From contig ML976664.1 of NCBI GenBank assembly GCA_010015655.1, positions 860,675-924,674 on the forward strand: DNA of 64,000 bases, read 5' to 3'. Shown here piece by piece: positions 21,833-31,672 of this stretch. The notes beneath the pieces were generated by a model that searched no databases, had not been told where the DNA came from, and saw only the letters and a program-made list of their open reading frames with translations. The position numbers and the translations under genes were made by a program. Source of the stretch: Bimuria novae-zelandiae CBS 107.79 (Eukaryota > Ascomycota > Dothideomycetes > Pleosporales > Didymosphaeriaceae). Numbering within the stretch: the stretch's first letter is position 1; each line of letters starts with the position of its first letter.

Positions 21833-23932
21833 ATGGCACTGCAATATATTAGGCAGCTGTATTCCCTGGGCACGCTCGACACCCGCTTCGTGGTCCCGTC
21901 CAATGCTCCGCCAAAGGAGGCCCTGGAGCTCGCCGAGCTGGACCCTGCGCAACCGTTGCCGGTTAAGAATGGTCAGGCCCAGAGCAAGGAATCAACAGAG
22001 GATGTGCAGCCTTCGAGATGGAACACGTTTGAGTTTAAAGCGTATGGCGTATTAATATCAATATGCGTCTTCTTCATGTTCAAGGCTGTTCTGGACGTCT
22101 CGAAAGGTTGGTTTGAACATGTACTTCCAATGTTGTACACATGACACGTGCTAATATATATGTAGAGTCGCACCCAAACTATCCAAAGTTTGCACATATA
22201 CTAGACGATGGCTGGATACCCGGCCGTAAAGTGGTAAGCATCACGTGCTTTTCGTCACGACATCTTTTAACAGCAGAACAGGACAACTCGGATGCTCAGT
22301 ACTCCAACTTTAGGTCGAACATTCCCTATCTGTTTCTCGTCATGCTTTTACATCCACTGCTTCGAAAACTGTACGATGGCTTCTGGAGAGCAGACACGTA
22401 CACCCGGGTCCGATCATCTGGTGCCAGTGGACTGACCATGGGATTGAGTCCATCTGCTGCAGCGGATGCTCGTCTAAACCAAAGGATCTCGTTCGACGTT
22501 CCCTTTGCTGCCATATTCATTATTGCCCTGCACGGCTTCTCTGCATTTAAAATCCTAGCCATCTTGTACATGAACTACTGCATCGCCAAAAAGCTACCCA
22601 GACCCTACGTGCCGGCCGCGACCTGGACCTTCGGCGTGAGCATCCTCTTCGCTAATGAGTTCGGAAAAGGGTACTCCTACGCCACTATCTTTTCCACATT
22701 TCTCCCCTCCCCTCCCTCTTCTGAGAAGGACGCGCATGCCACCAATTTTGGCCATGTGCTCGACTCCTACGGCGGGCTCAACCCGCGCTGGGAAGTCCTC
22801 TTCAACTTCACCGTCCTGCGCCTCATAAGCTTCAACATGGACTACTACTGGAGCCTCGCCTCGCCCTCTAGTGCCAGCTCCTCGCTCGAGGTACATCCCC
22901 CTCCCCCTGCCCTCTCCACAAAGCTCTGACGCCTAACCTCAGAAGAAACAACTCGACCCATCCAACCTCCCCGAGCGCTCCCGCGTCGCTCTCCCCGCAC
23001 CCCCGGGCGTCTTCACCTTCCGGCACTATTTCGCCTACACACTCTATGCGCCTCTCTACCTCGCCGGCCCGATCCTCACTTTCAACGACTTCATCTCCCA
23101 GCTCCGCTACCCCTTACCCAGCCTCTCGCGGCGTCGCACATTGCTCTACGCCGTACGCTTCGCCATCGTGGTGCTAACCATGGAACTCATGATCCACTAT
23201 ATGTACATGGTATCCATCTTCCACGCGTCGGAGCGCCCGGGCTGGGACTGGAGCGCCTACACGCCCGCGCAGCTCTCCATGCTCGGCTTCTTCAACCTCA
23301 AGCACATCTGGCTCAAACTGCTGATCCCGTGGCGCTTTTTCCGTCTCTGGGGAATGATGGACGGCATCGATGCGCCCGAGAACATGGTGCGCTGCATGTC
23401 TGACAATTATTCTGTGACCCGCTTCTGGCGCGGCTGGCACCGCTCCTTCAATCTCTGGGCGCTTCGCTACCTTTTCATCCCCCTTGGTGGCAGTCGCGGG
23501 CAAGCCGGAGGCGGTGCGTGGAAAGGCCAACTACGGGGTGTAGCAAACAAGCTCGCCGTCTTTAGTTTCATAGCCATCTGGCACGATATACAGCTGAGGC
23601 TGCTCATGTGGGGCTGGCTCGTTACGCTGTTTGTGCTGCCCGAGGTCGTGGCCGCGCAGATGTTTCCTGCACACAAATGGACCCATCGCCCGGATGCGTA
23701 CCGCTATCTCTGCGGCGTCGGGGCCGTCGGCGAGATCTTACTTCTGATGGTCGCGAACCTGGTCGGCTTCGCGCTGGGCATGGACGGGTTGCGGGAGCTT
23801 GGGAGGGGCATACTGAGTTGGGGCGGGATTACGTTTCTGGGGGTTGCCATTGTGGCTCTGTTTATGGCGTCGCAGGTCATGTTTGAGTGGCGGGAGAGTG
23901 AGAAGAGGAGGGGGATTAGGATGAAGTGTTAG
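21833..23932 (+). CDS. GUP1: Gup1, membrane-bound O-acyltransferase (MBOAT) family
   Basis: Four exons (21833-22106, 22166-22233, 22282-22890, 22943-23932), 646 residues. Joins restore DVSKESHPNYPKF, GWIPGRKVDNSDAQYSNFR and SLEKKQLDPSNLP, all matching Gup1 as remembered. There are about ten membrane segments. The MBOAT signature is clear: RFWRGWHRSFNLWALRYLFIPLGG and, near the C-terminus, SFIAIWHDIQLRLLMWGW with the conserved histidine. Yeast Gup1 is an ER acyltransferase that remodels GPI-anchor lipids, and loss affects cell wall and membrane order. The second intron (22234-22281) is 48 nt and stop-free, so its retention would only insert 16 residues. Convergent with PUP1. Confidence 0.93.
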
Positions 23933-23979
23933 GCTGGGATGTGGATGTGTATAGGCGTGGGATATTGAATATTGGCTGT

Positions 23980-24193
23980 TGTATCGTCTATCCTGAGGTA
24001 ACACAGTGCCCTTTACGTAGCTGCTAGCTCTGGCTCTTCTGACCGTTGTGGGAGCTGAAATCTGGCCATGCTGTACTTCAAAACAAGCACGCAATCGGCC
24101 ATTGTATTATCCATACTGGGGTAACACAGTGTATTGTCCATCCAGGGTTGACACACTGTATTATCCATCGTGGGGTAACACACTGTATTCATC
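23980..24193. repeat. 27-bp minisatellite between GUP1 and PUP1
   Basis: Three perfect-length units at 24103-24129, 24130-24156 and 24157-24183 are followed by a partial unit to 24193; a lone unit lies at 23980-24006. The core is TGTATTRTCCAT followed by GGGTAACAC or a variant. Because 27 is nine codons, the minus strand reads a nine-residue repeat (NTVCYPTMD and variants), which is a by-product and not evidence of a protein. Confidence 0.8.
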
Positions 24194-24260
24194 ATTATAC
24201 ATGCAGTCATGCCAAACGCCGGTGTTGGCGTCTATTTCATCCCTACCCCTCACTCTCCAC

Positions 24261-25149
24261 CTATGAATCCACGTCCATCGTCTCCGCCGTCGCCGTGACT
24301 CTGTCGTCCTGCAGCTCATGCACCGTCACGTACTTGCTGATCTCCTCCCTCTTGATGATCTTCTCATTCAGCACCGCCGTGGTGCCCTTGTCAAACCTGT
24401 AGTTGCGCTGCTTCGATTCCCTCGTGTTCGGCGTGATGTAATTCCTCATCAGCGTCGTCTTCTCCTCGGTGATGACGGCCACATCCACGTTGCTTCCACT
24501 GCCCAGATCGTTCCAGATACCCGCCTGGATCGCGTCTGCGCACAGCTTCACGGCGTCGTCACGCGAGAGGTTGCGCTTCCACTGGGTCTCGAAGACGGAC
24601 ATTGCGGCGAGGGAGCCCGAGCCCATGGTCACGTAGGGCAGTTTGTCGGTGGAGCCGTGGGCGTGCACGGTGAAGAGGTGGCAGCCGGTGGGGTCGACGC
24701 CGGCAATGACGAGGTACGCGCCGATGTGGCCCTGGTACCGGAAGAGGTGCTGCTTGAGCATCGTCATGCAGGTTACGACGCGGGGCTTGCGGCCGGTGGA
24801 GAGGGCGTGGAGCTCGAGGTTGGACGAGATGATGGCGGTGGTGAACTCGGTGTCGGCGGCGGTACCGGCGCCAGCGCACCAGATCTGAGGGGCGATGTAG
24901 TGCAGCTTCTCGCAGTTCTATACACGCATTAGATGGTGTGTCATGGTAGCAGCAGGTGGAGATGGAGGTGCTTGCCTTGTCTGCCACTATCGGCCCGCTC
25001 GTCGCTCGGGTATCGGCTGCAATCACGACGCCGCCGTCGAAGAGGCAGCCCACAATGGTCGTTCCGGTGCTCGTCGCCTTGGGGAGGGGCACGCCCTGGG
25101 CGTGGAGGGCGGCATTGCGGTTGTGGTTGGAGAAGTCGAAGCCCGCCAT
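24261..25149 (-). CDS. PUP1: 20S proteasome subunit beta-2 (Pup1)
   Basis: Two exons (25149-24976, 24917-24261), 276 residues. The propeptide ends KATSTG, followed by the mature N-terminus TTIVG, so the catalytic Thr is residue 30. Downstream blocks [67 protein letters not shown] and [14 protein letters not shown] are those of the trypsin-like subunit. The intron begins GCAAGC instead of GT; the join VADK-NCEKLH is required by family conservation, so this is a GC-AG intron. A GGTGGCAGA at 25220-25228 is one base off the yeast proteasome element but may be chance. Confidence 0.96.
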
Positions 25150-25640
25150 GTTGTGATAACTTCGGGAGATGCTGTGAGTGCTACCTAGGTAGAATTTTGC
25201 AGCTGTGTTAAGGCTTCCCGGTGGCAGAACGAGAGGCAGAGGGCGTGGGCGACGGGATATTCTGTTGCAGTTACGCAGCTGTCGACTGCCTGAAGCTCTC
25301 GGTGGTCCGTGTGCTCCTTCCCGCTTGGCACGATCGGCGTTCCAAACAGTTGACGTGCAGGAAGCGCGAAAGACGGCCAAAGAAAGCCGCCTCTGCTTGT
25401 CGCTCGTGTTTTAGAGCGTCAAGCTCTCGACCACCTCCCGCCATTTTCAACAAAAGCTTCGAACTTTTCCGCCAGAGCCCGCCCCGGCTCTCACGTTCCT
25501 TATCCTCAACCTCACCCGTCCCGCGAAGGTCGCCCGCAAGCTCCGATGCAAACATTCGACCGCACTTCCTGAGAACCCCGTCGCGCGACATCCGACCCGA
25601 ATACCTCCTCGCGAGCACCGCTTTCGGCTTGCATCACCCA
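25150..25640. promoter_or_regulatory. Divergent PUP1/NUP159 intergenic region, 491 bp
   Basis: Both genes start outward from this interval. It is GC-rich nearest NUP159. No coding region is seen. Confidence 0.5.
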
Positions 25641-28600
25641 ATGGCGGGCGCGGAGCCAACCCTGAGCATGGGTGAGGAGCTGGACGAGATCAGTCCCGAG
25701 GTGAACACGCGCAATCGAGTGCATCTTTGGGAAACACAGCTGACGTGCTTGCATAGATTATTGGCTTCACGCCACTGAGCGCTGGCAAGGAAGGTGCGAA
25801 GAAGCTCAAGCTCCTGCCCTCTCCATGGCCCACTGACAACGTCCCTCCCGCCTCCGCGACACTGCTGAGCGTGGCATCGAAACGCCGTCTACTCGCTGCA
25901 GCATCACCCGACAAACTTGTCGTGACCTCGACAGAGAAGGTCCGCAAAGCTTTTCAAGAGACGGCAGCGGAGAACGATATCGTGGCAGACTTTACACCAG
26001 ACATCGTCTTTGACGTTCCGCAACTGCGCCATGTCGCATTCTCGGCAGACGAAGACTTTCTGGTTGCCAGCTCCGAGAAAAAGGGAGGCTTGGTGGTGTA
26101 CGGGGTGGACGACCTGCTCAAAGGCAACACACAACCGGGCAATCAAATTTCTACCAATAATACTGCCATTCGCGCGCTTTTACCGAACCCCACACCTGAG
26201 CAAGCCCATTACATGGCCGTCATACTAGAAACTGGTCGGCTGGATATCACAGACGTTGTAAGTGGCAACACTAAGAGTGTTCATGATAGCGGTGTCAAGT
26301 GTGCTTCATGGAGCTTGAAGGGAAAGGCAATTCTTGCCGGTTTCGAGGACGGCACTGCTGCAATCCACTTGGTCAGCGCTCTTGACCAAGTGAAGGGCAA
26401 GGTTCCTCGTCCACCTGAGCTTGGAGATGACTACACAGGTAGGCCCTGGAATGTATTAATCGCGATCATGGCTGATTAATTAATCGCAGTGTCCGCAGTA
26501 AATTGGCTATCTAACGAGGACTTCTTACTCGTCTACACCACGGCAGAGCTAACGGAAGAAGTATTCTATTACTTTGTTTCCACCAACAAAGTATACAGCA
26601 ATTTCACATTCCGGAAAACTCCCTACGACGTGATCTTTGCAAGTCCCGATTGCCCCAGCCGTCCACCTCCGCCTCGTTTTTCTATCCAGCGACTGCGACG
26701 ATGGGATCAGACCCTAGACGATTTTCTCATCGTGACAGCCGCGCACTCTGCAGATGTTGGCATCCTCCTGAAATCAACGGAGCCGTTAGACTCAGCAGTG
26801 CCCAAAGCGAACGAGTACCAGATGGCCGCTCTATTGGACAATAGGAAAGCATCCGTCCCGCGAAACCCAACCGGAGACGCCGATACCGCACTCATTGGAG
26901 AAGCCATGGATCTTTCGAGCAAGGAGAAGGTACCGCAGCCGAGCTGCCGACTTGAGGAGATCGCCGAATCGCCTGAACCTTTACCGGCCTATTATCTGCT
27001 TACCCACGAAGGTACATTAGCAGCATGGTGGGTCGTCTGGGATAAGTCTCTCGAAAGTGGTACCGCCTATCCAGGCCTCACATCCATTTCTTCAGACGCC
27101 CCTTCGGTTCCTGCAGGCAATCTGGGTTTCGGTAAGCCAGCGTTTGGGTCCCCATCGGCTCCTGCAGGCAGCGCTTTTGGCAAACCTGCGTTCGGGACTT
27201 CATCGGCGCCTGGCAGTCTCAGTTTCGGCAAACCCAGCACTCCTAGTGCTATCCCTGCCTCTGGTGCAACTGGAGGTGCGGCGTTTGGGACACCTGCTTT
27301 TGGTGCCAAACCTGCCTTTGGTGCAGCTTCACAGGTAGGGGGGAAACCGTCGCTTTTTGGCGCTCCTGCACAGATGAGCCCGAAACCAAGTCCATTCGGT
27401 AGCGGAGGATCGACCACACAACCGAACCCTTTTGCGGCTGGAGGGTCGGCTTTCCAGAAACCGAATCCTTTTGCGGCTGCCGCAGCCAACTCGAAGTCGG
27501 GTGGCGGCAGTTCAGGTGGATCACCATTCTCCAGCTTTGCCAGTACGAACGATAACAAATCAGGATTTGGCGCTCTTGGAGGGAAGCCCTTATCAAGCTT
27601 TGGTTCGACGGTCACAGTTGACTCCAAAGCGTCCGGTATTGGATCCACGCTGCCTTCTCTGAGCAACACACCGGGCCAGCAAAGTAGCTCTCTTTTTGGT
27701 GGCGGTGAGAAATCTTCTTTCCAGTCTTTCACATCCACGCAATCGGGCTCGACGGATGTGGGCGATCGAGGAAGGGACGAGGCGACACCCACGCCCCAAA
27801 ACCCACTCAATAAACTCAAAGAGGTTACTGGGGTTTTTGATGGGAAATTTAAGCTCGGGAGCACTTTCAAGGGCGATGGTTCAGCAAAAGATGATCTTCC
27901 TAAGCCCGACATGTCATCTGCAGATTCGCTATTTAGTACAGGTTTTAGTTCCGCATTAGGTGGTATCGGCGGGGCGTCGAAGCCTCCTGAAACTCCTGTC
28001 AATGAGAACAAGGGCCCGTTTTTCTCTTCGACTACGCCAGCAACCGCTCCTCGGGGTTTGAATGGCCTATTTTCTGGTGCGGGGACAGAAAGCACAACAC
28101 CAAAGCCTCCACCCCAAAACAAGATAGAGCCAGTACCTGAGGAGGCTCCCTTGCCCCCTGACTGGAGACCCACAAAGCCGTCAAAGACAGACGACGAGAT
28201 TCCCCCGCTTGCTGGCAGTCCCCCAATCAAGATCGAGGCTCCGTCTTCTTCGGCAGATGAGCTCCCCTTATCGCCTTCAGAAGACGATGAAGAAGGAGAC
28301 TTGAGCAATCCAGAAGAACAGGAGGAAGAGGAGGGTGAAGACGAAGGTGACGAACTGTCTGAAGGAGAAGATCAAACTGGTGACGAGGACGCATCCGAAC
28401 AATCCTCCCCAGCAGCAGAATCAGGCCGTCGATCACAACAGTCGAATATGGGCCCTAGGAATTACCCCGCTGCGCCGACGCCTCCGCATGTGACGCAACT
28501 AAATGCAAGGCCACCACACAATCGCAGTTCTGTGTCAAATCCGTTGTTTGGCGGAACCCGCAGAGACCCTCCCTCTTCATCATTACCACCGGCTAAGCCG

Positions 28601-29839
28601 CCGGCACCCCAGCCCGTGTTTTCTGACTTGATAGACGACGAAGATGAGCGCATACGTCAGGAGCTCGAGTCTGAAGTTGAGCCTAGCAGGACGCTCGCGC
28701 CCTTCATCGCAAAGCAGGAATATGCGGCGCCCGTGGCGAACAAGACGGGACACGCGGCACAGATAGAAATTGTGTACCGAGACATCAACTCCATGGTTGA
28801 CACGCTAAGCCTCAATTCGCGCTCCCTCAAAGCCTTCGTAGAGTGGCATGAGCGGAGCGAGCGATATACGGAGCTGGGCCGAGACGCGCTGGAAGAAGTG
28901 CTCGACGAGGACATCGACGGCGCGTGGTTCGACAAGTGGAGCCTCTGTGAGATCAACGACCTGATGAAACTCGAAGACGAGCTAGACCGAGAACTGGACG
29001 AAGGAGCCGTGAAGAGCGTCGTCAAGAAGCTGCTAGAATGCGTCCGCATCATCGAGGCAGACGCAAAGTTACACACGCGCCTCAACGTCGAACGGCGGAC
29101 CATGGTGGAAGCGAAGGATCCCGAGAAAATGGACGCCCTTAGGAAGGCTGCCCTGCCGAAGGAGCTCGCGGACCAGCAGAAGGCGCTGAGGAGGGAGTAC
29201 GCGCAGCTGCTCACGCAGCTCGCGAAGGCGGAGGAGGAACTTATTTTGCTGCGTAGTAGGCTTGTGAGCTTGCATGCGCAGAATGGCCGCATGGGTGATA
29301 TGCCGAGCGTCGAGAGGATTAAGAAGACGATTCAAACCCTGGTCGATCTTACCAAGGAGCGAAATAATGAGATCGCGGTCAAGGAGTCGCGGCTCCAGAA
29401 AGCGCTGGCTGCCGCTGCTGCCGCCGCTGCAACCCGTCCTGCGAGCGAGGTCGGTCTGTCGCTCCGCCAGTCCACGGCGACCACGACGCCCCGCCGCGGC
29501 GCGAAATCGCGGCTCGCGCTCTCGCGAAACGGCGGTGGTGAGACGCCGTTCGCGACGCCCCCGACGTCGCGGAGTAAGATGTCGCTCAGCGAGCTGAACA
29601 GCGTCGCGCTCACCCCCGAGCAGCACGAGACGCCGAGTCGGGGGTACGGACTCTTCTACACGCCGCGGGGAAGCACCGAGGAAGCTGCCGGGTCCAACAT
29701 GGCGAGTCTGGCGGATGTGGTGGATGATGATTTAGAGAGGCTGCGCGAGAGCGCGGGGAAGAGGAGGGGCATGGTGAGGAAGTTGGCGGGAGCGCTGGCG
29801 GAGCGTGGGGTCAAGAGGACGGTGGTGAAGTGGTCGTGA
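25641..29839 (+). CDS. NUP159: FG nucleoporin Nup159 (Nup214 counterpart)
   Basis: Three exons (25641-25700, 25757-26438, 26490-29839), 1,363 residues. The N-terminal third is a beta-propeller: the spliced start EISPE-IIGFTPLSAGKE, LLPSPWPTDNVPPASATLLSVASKR and FSADEDFLVASSEK match fungal Nup159. From about 27,100 to 27,720 comes an FG-repeat region with many FGKPAFG, FGSPSAP and SPFSSF units. An acidic stretch (poly-Asp/Glu, around 28,280-28,400) and a C-terminal coiled-coil region (28,650-29,420) follow; the latter would anchor it in the Nup82 complex. In yeast it sits on the cytoplasmic face of the pore and recruits Dbp5 through the propeller during mRNA export. Long antisense frames over the FG region are codon-bias shadows. 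Confidence 0.93.
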
Positions 29840-30148
29840 CGGAGGATGAAAATGTACTTGTGTATGAATAAGCGCGTGTTTTTGAGCGAGCATTAGCATT
29901 GATGCATGGATGGACGCGAAGTTTGGATGATACCGATATGATGGTGGATAGTAGCGTTGAAACGTGTCTCAAGTGCTGGACTGCATCAAGATATTGAAGG
30001 GGGGATGCTTCGTGCCATATGCCAGTAGACAGCCTTCATATGTGTGCCGACATGTCATGTCCCCCTACACGCACCACATCATCCCATCCATCCTCGACAC
30101 TTCTCACATCCCCATGGCAGGTCAGCTCCTCCTTCAAAAGCAGGCAAG
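29840..30148. terminator. Convergent 3' region of NUP159 and HOP2
   Basis: 309 bp between two stop codons facing each other. It must contain both polyadenylation regions; no discrete signal is claimed. Confidence 0.4.
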
Positions 30149-31197
30149 CTACTCATCCAACCCCAACTGTTCCCTCACCTCAGCCCTCATCTCCCCGCCC
30201 TCCAGCTGCCCCTCAATCAGCTCCCAGCACTCCTTCCCAATCTTCGCCCTCTTCCTGCTCAGCCTCGAATACGTCTCCCACTCGCGGTCCACCTCCTCCC
30301 GCTCTCGCTTCGTCACTTTCTTCGCTTTGCCGGCGCGCAGGCTTTCGAGGCGGGCGACGACGGCCGCCTTTTCGGCTTTGAGGGCGGTCACACTTGCGAT
30401 AAGGTCGGCGGTGCTGAGTGTGGAGTTGAGGGTGGTGAGGGTGGTGCGGAGGGATTTCGCGGTCGCGAGGAGGGTGGTGGTGCGGGCGCGGAGGGAGGTC
30501 GTCGTGGTGTCGAGGGCGGCCAGGTGGGACGGCGTGCAGGCGTCGTCTGGGTTCTGTCACGTCCACGTTAGTTGTGGGGATGGAGAGGGTGAAGGGAGGG
30601 AGGGATTACCTGGATGGCGTGGTAGACGATTTGCTTGCCTGGCGATGTGTGTCAGTGGGGAGACGGGGAAGGAGAGGGGGAAAGCTTACCTGCAGCTCGG
30701 CCTTCGATTTCGTTGCGCTCGTGGAGATCCTTGAGGATCTTGGCTGCGGCGGCTGTGTCGGTTAGGAGAGTCTCGTAACGGGCAAGAGTATCTCAAACCT
30801 TTTGTCACTTTATTGTGGAGATTGGCTGAGACGTCGATGGCCTAGGATGAAGTTAATAAACCATCCGTGGTGACAGGGAACGGGCAATGCACTCACCGAG
30901 TATGGACGACTGCGAGAAGATCCATCCGTCAGCAAATAGAACACCAACGTCTATTCTCCATCCTTAATGGCAAGCTGACGGAAGCAGTGCCCTGAGACGT
31001 GGAGATTCGACGATGTAGAACTCACTTCTCCCTGCCTTCAAATCATTAGAATCTCATCTCGTCCCCGAGGCAGCACACTCACGCAAGTAGTCTAGTATCA
31101 TATCAGCCGCCTCGTTCGCGGTTGCCTTCGCTGCAGGCTTCTCAGTAGCCTTGGACACGGGCTTCTCCTTCTCCTCGGTCTTCTTGCGCGGCGCCAT
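30149..31197 (-). CDS. HOP2: Hop2 (TBPIP), meiotic homologous-pairing protein
   Basis: Seven exons (31197-31083, 31035-31026, 30909-30897, 30841-30799, 30752-30690, 30638-30610, 30553-30149), 225 residues, the usual Hop2 size. A basic N-terminus (MAPRKKTEEKEK) leads into the winged helix EAADMILDYLRRENRPYSAIDVSANLHNKVTKAAAAKILKDLHERNEIEGRAAGKQIVYH, then a coiled coil and a C-terminal helical region. Hop2 pairs with Mnd1 to help Dmc1/Rad51 strand invasion in meiosis. Exons 2 and 3 are only 10 and 13 nt; both are needed to produce RENRPYS, the counterpart of the EQNRPYS I recall in animal Hop2. Its presence is compatible with a sexual cycle. Confidence 0.87.
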
Positions 31198-31672
31198 GAT
31201 CGATGCAGGTGAGACCCTCTTAGAAGAAAGTGAGGAAAGAATGAAGCACGATACGAAAGGAAACGAAGGCGCGGACAGGGGGGGAAAGAAGTCTAGGTTT
31301 CGTAGGCACGTGGGGGAAGAAGGCACAACCCCTTGGCATGACCCCATGGCAAGAGCTTCAGACCCAAGTTCTCAATTTCGGAAGGCGCAACCATTGCATC
31401 ACCCCGCCAAATACCTAAACTTCAGTGCCCTCAAAAATGTTGCAGGACAAAACAATGCTATTCATGCTAAATGTGTTCCTCAACCCTAATCCCAACTATG
31501 CGGACGGCTACGGCTACAGAAACCAGGGGTATACATACGCCAATGTACTTTCATCAAAGGGTCCTCGAAATCTATCCAAAAATGCCCAGAAAACAATGGC
31601 TATAAGAAAAAATGGAGAAACACCGCCATGCAGATGGAGACGCAAACGACCGCGCTACGCTACATGTTTATA

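Noticed and set aside
24013..24210. Nine-residue repeat protein (NTVCYPTMD units) on the minus strand
   Set aside because: Direct consequence of a 27-bp tandem repeat; short, no conserved context, and other copies of the motif are non-coding.
27067..28308. 413-codon open frame on the minus strand inside NUP159
   Set aside because: It lies antisense to the FG-repeat region, where repeated Gly/Ser/Phe/Pro codons keep the opposite strand free of stops. It has no independent features.
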